Source: Labia minor (lineage: Eukaryota; Arthropoda; Insecta; Dermaptera; Spongiphoridae). From it: DNA of 64,000 bases. The position numbers and the translations under genes are program-made. Positions 55,234 through 64,000 of the stretch are shown piece after piece (position 1 is the first letter of the stretch; the number at the start of each line of letters is the position of its first letter). The notes below the pieces were generated by a model. It was not told where the DNA came from and searched no databases. It saw only the letters and a program-made list of their open reading frames with translations. The stretch is taken from the NCBI GenBank assembly GCA_963082975.1, contig OY720346.1:76810767-76874766 (forward strand), read 5' to 3'.

Positions 55234-55599
55234 AATAACATGAAAAATTATAATTAACACAATTTAAAAATTATAACGTGAATTTGAAAAATATTTTTAA
55301 ATTGAATATGTAATTTATTTTATTGAAAAATTAATTCATTTATCAATTAAAAAAATACATATATTTACATTTTATAAAATTGTTTATTAAATGTTTTGAA
55401 GCTGATTAATCAGCATTAAAAAATAAAATATTTATTAATTTCACTATAATTAAAATTATTATAAAATTTTTGAATTACATAATCAAAGGGTACAATATTT
55501 TACAATGACAGCAAATATTCCACACCTGTAAATTACACGGTTTTGGTGGTTTAGCATAGTATAATATATAAATTTTCAACGAGTAAAGAACATAATTTT
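54696..55599 (+). repeat. Left arm of an 8-kb-spaced inverted duplication
   Basis: Copy A9 plus 366 bp of following sequence (to 'GAGTAAAGAACATAATTT') is present in reverse orientation at 63014-63823. Landmarks are 'ACAATGACAGCAAATATTCC', 'CTGATTAATCAGCATTAAAA' and 'GTTTTGAAGCTGATTAATCA'. The arms differ mainly in the (TA)n length and small indels. Confidence 0.9.
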
Positions 55600-56612
55600 T
55601 TATCTTATAAAAGTGTAAAGAGCCAGAAAAATTATATATATAGTAAGTTATTCTCTAAAGTACTTACAATGATACAACAATAATTTTCACTATGATTTTG
55701 AACAAGCCATTTACAAATTATCTATTATTTTTTTATTATATTTTCAAATTCTTCAATCAAAAAATCAATATGTAAGAATTAACAAGATATGTCTGTCTAT
55801 TAATAATATTTAAACATTATAATAATTCAAATTTTGGAATTAATATCTATTTTGAAAATAATATAAAAAAAAAAATAAAAAAAATAAAAAGTGCACGGTA
55901 AAATAGTTAATAATTGCCTTAACGAGAATAATTTTAACGTTAAACAAGATAATGGCTACTATTAGGGCCAATTAATTGTGAACATGGCTTGTTGATGGGC
56001 TGCAAAAAGATATATCGATATCGGATAGAACTCTAATTGGATTTGATCTTGTTCTCAAAATGAGACTCCAAGGCAGCATAATAGATTGGAGTTGAAGGGA
56101 GACTACCATAAGAGAGGATTTCGAATTTCAAGCCCCTCGTGTGTGGGCTTCAGATCTCTTATTTATAATCTCAAATAAGAAGGTTTCGCTTCAGATGAAG
56201 TCACTATTGTACCTTGAGGCTTTGCTGGTCACGATTTATTACAGCCCTCACTTTGACTGTCAAAGACAATTTAAATATATATTGTTATTGGAGGCTAAAG
56301 GGGGGCACAAAAAAATTTTTTTTTTTTTTTTAAATAATATATGGAACATTAGCAGGTAAGTTGCGGCTCTTTGAATTCACCGAGGTAATCGTTTAAGGGT
56401 GATCATCGAGAGAAAGGGGTGTTCGACCAAAAACAAAACGCTGATTCACTCTCCAAGTGGAAATCAGGGCAGTGATTAGAAATGAAATCACAAATAACAA
56501 ATAAATAAATAACAAATTGGTTTTGCTTCGGGGAAAGAGAAGATTGCTGAAAAATCTTGAATTGATTCCAAATAATTCAGGTGAAAAGATTTTCTTAAGA
56601 AAAGAAAATAAG
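55600..56612. other. Spacer with less AT-rich single-copy section
   Basis: 55890-56310 has mixed composition with 'AACTCTAATTGGATTTGATC' and 'GAGACTCCAAGGCAGCATAA'. No convincing frame (56141-56359 + has no domain). Possibly conserved non-coding DNA. Confidence 0.4.
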
Positions 56613-56788
56613 CTGGAGTGTCTCCACTCGACTCTATCTCGCAATTTGAATTGAATTAAATAACATAATATATTATATTTCAATTAAATTTAATTCATTA
56701 TAAATTATAAATTAAAATTAATAAATAATATTCATTAAATCAGCGCATGTTTGACTCTTTGTTGAAGGCACCACGTCACGTGTTGGTA
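56613..56788 (+). repeat. Family B copy B12 (3' part)
   Basis: CTGGAGTGTCTCCACTCGAC then TCTATCTCGC, the AT-rich section, 'AATCAGCGCATGTTTGACTC' and 'CACCACGTCACGTGTTGGTA', then lost. Confidence 0.85.
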
Positions 56789-57773
56789 TATTTAGTATAT
56801 ACCTATTAATTCAAAAGCAAGTATTTAAAAGATAAATTGTCTATGCAACATGAGTGAATCTTTTTATGATGATCTATCTATCAGATAATTAATAAAATTA
56901 ATTTGTTGTTTCTTTGAATGAATCAATCATATTTCTAATAATGATAGATAATTGATAATTATAAAATAATAAAATTTGGATTATATTAAATATTATTATA
57001 ATAATTATTTCTCCAACATTGATTGTATTCATAAATGAAAGGCATATTGAATATATCGAAATAATAAAAATGAAGAATTTGGACATCTGGTTTTATGAGA
57101 AAAGTGGTTGTATTTTGTATTGGCATATGAATTGGAAACACGCTTATCATGAAAATATCAAAGAATGAATGTTCTTTATAAATTATTCAAGTGGAAATTT
57201 ATGATTAATCTTCAGCGAATTAATATCAAAACATTAAATGAGCCGGTTAAAATCTCAAGAGGCTTGGAAGGAGGAAAACATCTCGAAAAGCCAAGACGAC
57301 TTGATATCCATAACAAAAGCGCCAAGTGATGAATTTCGAATCGACAAAAAGATCGGGGCATTTTCAAAAGGAGATGGAAAAAGATGCCTCCAATCGGTCC
57401 GAGTCACACACCCCTCCTCCATCTTCACCTCCTCCCCCCTCCCTCTGTCCATATATACTAGCCCCCCACAAGTGGCCTTTCGATAAATAATTCTTCCCTC
57501 ACAACGGCCCTTGAAATGAAACAGCGTTAAAAATTGAAGACCCTTTAAAACAGACAGACCCTCAAATGAGATAAAAGCGCATTAGATATTTATTAAGCCA
57601 TCGTTTATCATAAATGAAAAATACGTTAAGTTTGTTATCAAAAAAAAAAAAAGAAAAAAAGTGAAGTGTGCTTCATTTGTCTCTAATTATTATAAATATT
57701 ATTTTTATCATTTAAAAATTACATAATTTTTATTTCGTTTATAAATAGTATTTAGATATACATAAAGTATATA
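56789..57773. other. Spacer with a less AT-rich section and weak ORF
   Basis: 57235-57540 is mixed in composition. A plus frame (57238-57486) begins MSRLKSQEAWKEENISKSQD, continues DLISITKAPSDEFRIDKKIG and ends in a Pro/Ser-rich tail. The minus strand is also open. Not recognised; could be a host exon fragment. Confidence 0.35.
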
Positions 57774-58311
57774 CGAGGTGTGTCTAAAAAGTTCGGTGAA
57801 TGGTATGATAAAAACATTAAAAAGAGAATGTTAATTGTAAATACCTTTATTTTAACCTTCAAAATACTCTCTACTAACCACAACACACTTCTGACAACGT
57901 TCGTATAACGCTTGAAAACTGTTGGAGAAGTTCGTTCTAGTAGTAGCCGTCACAACGTTCAGGCTGGCAATCCACAAGCAAGACACCAAAAAAACACTGA
58001 ACGTGTACGAGAGATGCTAACAAAAGATCGGCGATTGACTCTGCAACTAATATCCGAAGAATTGGTATTAGCAAATACACAGTAAGTAGTGTTTTCTAGT
58101 GTCCTGCTTATGGATTGCCAGCCTGAACGTTGTGACGGCTACTACTAGAACGAACTTCTCCAACAGTTTTCAAGCGTTATACGAACGTTGTCAGAAGTGT
58201 GTTGTGGTTAGTAGAGAGTATTTTGAAGGTTAAAATAAAGGTATTTACAATTAACATTCTCTTTTTAATGTTTTTATCATACCATTCACCGAACTTTTTA
58301 GGCACACCTCG
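57774..58311. mobile_element. mariner-derived foldback element (538 bp)
   Basis: The left arm starts CGAGGTGTGTCTAAAAAGTT and runs about 215 bp; the right arm is its reverse complement, ending GGCACACCTCG, with only a few differences. TATA lies outside the left end and TGTATA outside the right, consistent with a TA-type target. The centre (about 57990-58085) encodes in one frame NTERVREMLTKDRRLTLQLI then SEELVLANTQ, which is the helix-turn-helix part of a mariner transposase. A one-base loss shifts the expected GISKYTV. No catalytic part remains. Confidence 0.9.
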
Positions 58312-58329
58312 TGTATATATATATATATG

Positions 58330-58716
58330 TACCTGGTTCACCGAGCCGCCGTTCAAATAATTTAAAAGGACATAAATTAAAAAAAATAGTCATAAAACAT
58401 CCACCCCATAAACGTACGAATTAATGCACTGAAAGACAGAAAAGTATGGCCTGTGGATATAACATAATATATATTTCGCAATTTGATTTGATTTATATTT
58501 ATAATATTTTGTATCTAAGGAAGTGCTGTCTGGCCTAGTTGCTGTCGTCATTTAAATTTTTTATTTTAAATTAATAAAAAACTAATTAAGAATATTTTTT
58601 TTATAAAAATTATCTATGGTGTGAATTTCAAAAAAATCCTTCGAGCAGTTTAATATTTCAAAAATACAAATATATATATATATACAACTTTTGCTAGTAT
58701 AATAAGATAAGATATT
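58330..58716 (-). repeat. Family C copy C6
   Basis: Reverse complement of C1/C4: starts ACCTGGTTCACCGAGCCGCC (D-like end), 'GTTCAAATAATTTAAAAGGA', 'AACGTACGAATTAATGCACT', and ends CTAGTATAATAAGATAAGATA. Confidence 0.88.
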
Positions 58717-59800
58717 TTATAAAACTTTAAAAAATTTCATTTCTGAAGACAAGGAATTAAACTTTAAGTGCTCTTAAATTTACATGTAAAATTTGATTTT
58801 TAATATAAGTAAGTAAAGTCAAAATCCAATAAAAAAAACGAAAAAATAAATGAATATATATTTTAGTTAATTGTATAATAATTTATTATTTGTAATTTAT
58901 TATCCACTTTTAAATTGATTTTTTTTTTTTTTTAAAAAAAAGAAAATCTTTACTATTTAATTTTAGATATTTTGCTGTTTGCAATTATTTACAAAAAAAT
59001 TGCCCCCTTCTATCAACGAACTCATAACTAACTATAGTCTACGTAGTGAAGTTCCCAATCACGTCCTGTAGCATGTTATAAGTATTGCCCAAATTTTACG
59101 AACAATAATAGCTGAAGTTCATCCAAATTGTGGGGTTTATTAATAAAATCTTTGGATTTAAGCAATCGCAGGTGACCTGATCTTTCGGACTGCAATTACT
59201 TTTTTTTTTTTTTGGGTGATATCCTAAACATTTTATTGAACTTTCAAAACCATCAGATATTTTTATCAGATCCATTTTTATTGCTTTCATGTGGGCACCT
59301 TTCCTTCCTACTTCATCAATACAGAAAATAAAATAAAATTGTTTAAACACAATAACGTTAATAGATTTTCCGTATGTCCCCCCCCTCCCCCCCAAACAAA
59401 AAGACTATGGCAAATAGACTCATTCATAAATTAAAATCAAAAACAAGTTCTTTCAAAATAAAAAAAAGAACCCTCTTTTTTTTAAAAAAAAAAAAGAACC
59501 CTAAGAACACGTGTGTGGCAGTTGAAGCCAGTTTTCAAAGAATGCACAAACTGTATAAAAAAAAATAAATAAATAAATAATAAACAAAAATAAAGAATTG
59601 GATAGCCTTTAATAAATTATGGTTTCTAATCAGGATTAATATAATAGTATATAATAAATACAAATTCAGGATGTTCCTTTGAAGTTTGAAAGTATAAATA
59701 TCTGGGAAAATGTGATGAAACAGAAATGTTTGAATTGTCAAACATTTACTATAGTTTATCAAGAGATTATTTTAATAAATTTAAAAAAAATTAACCCACC
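58717..59800. other. AT-rich spacer with homopolymer tracts
   Basis: T and A tracts at 58920-58942 and a C tract at 59379-59392. Open frames 59096-59395 (-) and 59374-59568 (+) overlap homopolymers and show no domain. Confidence 0.45.
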
Positions 59801-60056
59801 TATTATTATTATTATTATCCGATTTTAGCTCACTTTCTCAGCAAATTGCTGGAAAACTTTCACCCATCCCTTTAGATGTTGTATGGGATTGGGCTCGGAC
59901 GGTGTGGAGAGGGAATTCACCCAAACCCACACGGATAACCTGTCTCTCAGCTCATCATTAGGAATTTCCGCACTATGTAGCAAGTTTGGAGAATAACAGA
60001 CTTGTTAATCAGTGGTATATGGTCTTCTGAAATTCCTAATATTTATTATTATTATT
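59801..60056 (-). mobile_element. R4/Dong-like LINE 3' fragment between (ATT)n tracts
   Basis: 59819-60040 is a 5'-truncated relative of the 10.5-13.2 kb LINE. The minus strand encodes the last residues INKSVILQTCYIVRKFLMMS-stop, matching VGQKAIILQTCHIVRKFLG. The 3' UTR shares 'GGGAATTCACCC', 'GGCTCGGAC' and the terminal hairpin-like CCAGCAATTTGCTGAGAAAG region. It is enclosed by (TAT)n at 59801-59818 and (ATT)n at 60041-60056. Confidence 0.85.
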
Positions 60057-60239
60057 TTGAATGGCAACATATATTTTATATGATGTTAATTATATTATTG
60101 TAATGATTTTTTAAATAAAAATACTAAATTAAATATGTATACGATATTATTTTTATTTAATATAATATTTTTATAAATAAAATCATTTGTTTTGCCATGG
60201 CCATGATTGGAATATATTTAAATGAAAATTATTTTCGTT

Positions 60240-60602
60240 TCGTTCTTCGATTCCGACTTTACCTCATCCATTGTGGCAAAACGTTTTCCTTTCATTCATC
60301 TTCAAAGTAGACTGCCACAAAGTAGAATGCCACAGTCAACATTTTAAGTGCATTGGAGAACTTTATTCCGTATTTAACACAAAATTTAATACAGATTCTT
60401 TGATCCATTCTTTTTAAGTAAAAAATCGAAGAACACACAAAAACGTGATTAACTTTTTTCAGTTGTCAAAAACAAACTACTAATCCAAAATGGCTGATAA
60501 GAAAAATATGTGTACCAACATAACAGAAAAAAAATTTCCGATAATCGAATGTACACTACCCGTGAAAACTCAAAATTCACATTTTCTTTTGAAAAGACCT
60601 CG
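60240..60602 (-). mobile_element. mariner fragment (mar-3)
   Basis: The right end carries the family terminal repeat; as reverse complement CGAGGTCTTTTCAAAAGAAA then ATGTGAATTTTGAGTTTTC, with TA outside (60603-60604). Inside are scraps of 5' coding sequence (e.g. ALKMLTVAF-type around 60325-60345) and of the C-terminal half joined by deletion (60245-60290, matching ATMDEIKSE of mar-1). The left end is missing. Confidence 0.85.
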
Positions 60603-60604
60603 TA

Positions 60605-61381
60605 TATCAATATTTTTTTTTACAAAATCCAAACAACGGACAGTGAAATGTTACTAGTTCGCTAACTTTGTATTATTTTATATTATCAAAAATATTAAAT
60701 AATAATAAAAATAAACTAAAATCAATCTCTACTTAAAACTAATAAAAACTATTTAATGTATTAAAAATTATTTAAAAAACAAATATAAATATATTTTTAT
60801 TTAATCATTGAAATGTATACATCGGTGTAATTCTTTTCAAATAAAATTATAAAAAAAAACAATGTTTGTATATCTGCAATGCTAAGTGAATTCATTTAAT
60901 CTTAACTTAAATAGTGTCACCGTTCTAAGAACAAATTGAACTCGTAAGAGGTTTAACTGAAAGAGGTGACACTCTTCGTCCATTAACTTCTTTTATTGCT
61001 AATCAAATGGCGAAACAGTTCAAAGGGTGAAAACAAACCAAAGTCCTAAGAATAGGAAACCCATCTTTTATTTCCCCAGAGTGCTTCTATATTTAACACC
61101 AACAACTTACAAAGTCTCTTATTTCTTATAAGTTTTATTTAAAAAAAAAAAATAAAATAAAAATATATTATCATATCCTAATGATATCGTTTTTCTTCAA
61201 AACAAATTTAAATGTGAAAATAATTAAATATATATAATAATTTAATTTTTTTTTTTAAGTAAAAAAGAAAAAGTTATTAAGTTCTTTAATACCTCAAAAA
61301 GAACAAACGAGAAAGAAGGAAGGAATTTCATTTGAATTAAAATATTAAAAAGTTGAAAAAAAGTTTACATTATCTCAGACA
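60605..61381. other. AT-rich spacer, no gene
   Basis: 60890-61090 is slightly less AT-rich; nothing recognised. Confidence 0.45.
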
Positions 61382-61988
61382 AAATATAACTCTAATTCAT
61401 ATTTAATTAATTTCAATTAATACTTAAAAAGACATTGTAATTTTTACAATTATTATTATTATTATTATTAAAAATACTAAATACCTTTTTTGTAGTAATT
61501 GATGAAACTCACCTGAAACAAAAACAAAAAATATTTATGAATTATCATCATTATAATAAATTTATAAATTAAATATTAGTATTATTATTATTATTATTAT
61601 TATTCAAAAAATTTATCTATAGAATAATTTAAATATTCATTTATTTTTTGTATATTTTATTTATTAATTTATATAAATTTATAAAAATAAACGTATAAAT
61701 TATAGAAAAATTACTTAAAGAATAAAGAAGTATTATATTATAAAAAATAAAAATAAAAAAAATAATTGATAGAATGGATATTAAAATTAATTAGTTTGTT
61801 ATTTTTATTTAATAAAATAAATAATTATAGATGAATAAGAAAATATGGATAAAGATGAAGGTACAAAGTTCAAAGAATTCTCAGACGGGATTTACCTTAC
61901 TGATTTAACACGTCATTGACATGACAAGGAATTTCCTCAATAACTTTATTATTTGTTACTAAATTTATAAATATGATTAAAGTTTTTA
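61382..61988 (-). repeat. Dispersed duplicated block G2 (partner of 16768-17309)
   Basis: Same order of landmarks as block G1, with (ATT)n expansions at 61450-61470 and 61574-61602. The 'GTAGTAATTGATGAAACTCACCTGAAACA' stretch is unchanged. On the minus strand 61513|61512 reads TTTGTTTCAG|GTGAGT. Confidence 0.75.
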
Positions 61989-62080
61989 GCCCCACCTAGA
62001 GAAATTCCCTTACCAGGCCCGGGACTTGAACCGGGAAATGTGAGCCAGCTACGCTAACCTCTCACCCTGTGGTCCCTTTA
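61988..62080 (-). repeat. SINE fragment with B box
   Basis: Reverse complement of the SINE head: contains GGTTCAAGTCC (62021-62031, minus), 'AGCCAGCTACGCTAACCTCT' and 'CACCCTGTGG'. The body is cut after 'CCCACCTAGAGAAATTCCC'. Confidence 0.85.
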
Positions 62081-62853
62081 AATATAATCAAATTTCATCA
62101 ATTTTTAATTTGTTCATGAATCAGGAAGTAGAATAATATCATTATAATTATATAACTTAATCTTGCGAAATAAAATTATAATTAAAATAAAAGAAAATGG
62201 AGCAATTATATCTGATATGAATTCTCATCTCTTGAGAACTGTACAATGATTGTGGTGGGTAATGAATTTAAACGGTCTTGAAAATAAAATTGCAATTAAA
62301 AGCGCAAGTAAAACAATAAAAAATAAATAAATAAATAAATACCGATTCTCCACAATTCACATTTAAAAGAAATGATTTCCAGAGGAAAATTATCCAGCTA
62401 TTTAATTTCATTAAATGAATGAGAGAGAAAAATTGAATGGAATTCAATTTCATTCAATGTTTTTGTATTGTGTTTAGATTTTTTTTTATTTCATTTTCAT
62501 TCTCTATGAGTTGTTTAGTGATTTCTTGAAAACATTCCAACCACTCTTACTTCCACAAATTCATGTAACCACTCCAATCAATTAATTACTACAGCAATGG
62601 AGTGTAGGAAAAAAAGTCTTTTTTAAAAAAAGAACTTTATTTTAGTTTTTCTTTAAATGTTTGAACATTTGATCAACTCGTCAAGTCTGCTAAGATTAAA
62701 AATAAACTTGTATTCATTATTCAATTTGCAATCCAAGGAGATTATTTCACATTTTCCTATATAAATATATATATACCACAACATTTATTATGATATGTAT
62801 AATTAGATCGATATCTAGAAATAACTTTGTGTTATTTTTTGTTTTGTTTTTTT
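62081..62853. other. AT-rich spacer, no gene
   Basis: Nothing recognised. Confidence 0.45.
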
Positions 62854-63013
62854 ACCGACCGACGATAGGAAGGGAAAGTAATGTTTTCACACCAAATTTC
62901 ACATGTGGAGATTTTTACATATCTTCACGAATCATGCGTTTTGTTAACAAAAATTTTTTTATTTATTTTTAGCATCATGTCTGTCCGTCTGTCCGTCTGT
63001 CTGTTGTGTGTTT
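62854..63013 (-). repeat. Family A copy A10 (5' end only)
   Basis: T7|ACCGACCGACGATAGGAAGG through 'GTCTGTCCGTCTGTCTGTTG' to TGTGTGTTT, where the inverted duplication begins. Confidence 0.88.
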
Positions 63014-63823
63014 AAATTATGTTCTCTACTCGTTGAAAATTTATATATTATACTATACTAAACCCCCCCACCAAAACTCTGTAATTTACAGGTGTGGAAT
63101 ATTTGCTGTCATTGTAAAGTATTGTACCCTTTGATTATGTAATTTAAAAATTTTATAATAATTTTAATTATAGTGAAATTAATAAATATTTTATTTTTTA
63201 ATGCTGATTAATCAGCTTCAAAACATTTAATAAACAATTTTATAAAATTTAAATATATGTATTTTTTTAATTGATAAATGAATTAATTTTTCAATAAAAT
63301 AAATTACATATTCAATTTAAAAATATTTTTCAAATTCACGTTATAATTTTTAAATTGTGTTAATTATAATTTTTTATGTTATTACCGACCGACGATAGGA
63401 AGGTATTGTTTTTACACCAAATTTTACATGTGGAGATTTTGACATATCTCCACAAATCATGCATTTTGTTAACATAAAAAAGTATTTTTAGCATGATATC
63501 TGTCCGTCCGTCCGTTGTGTGCCCTTAAACGGCTCAACAGATTTCGATAAAATTTGGTATATTTACTTAATGCATCAGTAACATGAATTCATCATCTTTT
63601 GGTGTAGATCCGGAAACTGGAAGTGGTTGTTTACAAAGTATTAATTTTATATTCATTGTCGGAAATTTTTCACTTAAACTAAAAATAAAAACCAAGATAT
63701 ATAATTTAGTCATTTTAATTCAAGTTTTTAAAATATTTTTTTTGATACTCTTTATATATATATATATAATGTTGTTTGAAAATTAATTTATTTCAAATCG
63801 TCAATAGGTTCTTTGCCTGCTCA
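63014..63823 (-). repeat. Right arm of the inverted duplication, including family A copy A11
   Basis: 63014-63383 is the reverse complement of 55234-55599; 63384-63823 is family A copy A11 (ACCGACCGACGATAGGAAGG to 'CAAATCGTCAATAGGTTCTT' and TGCCTGCTCA then T6). The A11 terminal stem-loop is eroded. The insertion point on the left is inside copy A10. Confidence 0.9.
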
Positions 63824-63921
63824 TTTTTTAGAATTATGATTTAAAGAATAATTAATAGAAAATTTTAATTTATTAGAACTAGCATTTGTAAAGTAAGATT
63901 AAGATTTAAAAACAAAATAAG

Positions 63922-64000
63922 CGGGAGTGTCCTCCCCTAGACTTTCCCGCATATAAATAGGTATAAAGAGTTGTGAATGAATATTTAGAATGTGTAAACT
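63922..64000 (+). repeat. Start of a family B-like element, cut by the window edge
   Basis: CGGGAGTGTCCTCCCCTAGA then CTTTCCCGCATATAAATAGG, preceded by an A-rich run. The layout parallels the family B end (CTGGAGTGTCTCCACTCGAC, TATCTCGCAAATTTG): short stem-loop GGGAG-TGT-CCTCCC, then a 10-bp motif ending CGC. The rest is outside the window. Confidence 0.45.

Noticed and set aside
14921..61988. Large segmental duplication linking mar-1 plus block G1 with mar-3 plus block G2
   Set aside because: Order and orientation agree, but the roughly 0.8-1 kb between mariner and block do not match, so only the blocks themselves are called duplicated.
7928..63786. Many open frames rich in Ile, Lys, Asn, Phe, Tyr (for example 9289-9546, 49650-49832, 50465-50746)
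   Set aside because: They are expected by chance from near-pure A/T sequence and microsatellites, with no motif, splice context or family similarity.

Overview
The window is very AT-rich eukaryotic DNA, probably from an invertebrate and plausibly an arthropod. The evidence is dense microsatellites, mariner, hAT, Helitron and LINE remnants, a tRNA-derived SINE, and a short spliced intron inside a transposon gene. I find no host protein gene, rRNA or intact tRNA that I can defend, so I read it as intergenic or deep-intron sequence built almost entirely from decayed mobile elements. Identification to species is not possible from this sequence.

Layout. 1-2374: a three-level nest, with a hAT inside a hAT inside a 'family A' repeat, each hAT bounded by an exact 8-bp target duplication. 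3.5-9.5 kb: more family A, B and C repeats and a hAT MITE. 10.46-13.20 kb: a long LINE of the R4/Dong type with reverse transcriptase and restriction-like endonuclease, flanked on both sides by (TAA)n and broken by one in-frame stop. 13.4-24.9 kb: family A, two internally deleted mariners, a SINE, and a canonical Helitron (21344-22349) carrying a LINE fragment. 25-49 kb: many family A and B copies, including a head-to-head pair, three SINEs, a long-inverted-repeat element, hAT MITEs, and a hAT with a dimerisation-domain remnant inserted into a family B copy. 50-52.8 kb: a hAT terminus, a 457-bp foldback, a mariner remnant and a LINE 3' end. 53.6-64 kb: family A/B copies, a mariner-derived foldback, a second R4/Dong-like fragment again between TAA repeats, a mariner fragment, and an inverted 0.8-0.9 kb duplication of the 54.7-55.6 kb segment.

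The most interesting result is architectural. Families A and B are unrelated in sequence but share one plan: a 10-13 bp motif at the 5' tip, its inverted copy near the 3' end, a short stem-loop after that copy, and T tracts outside both ends. That is what I know of Helentron/Helitron2-type non-autonomous rolling-circle elements (HINEs). A third family of similar plan appears to begin at the right edge. The same window also holds a classical Helitron with TC/CTAG ends, so two rolling-circle lineages seem to coexist. Coordinates of repeats were read by eye and may be off by a few bases.
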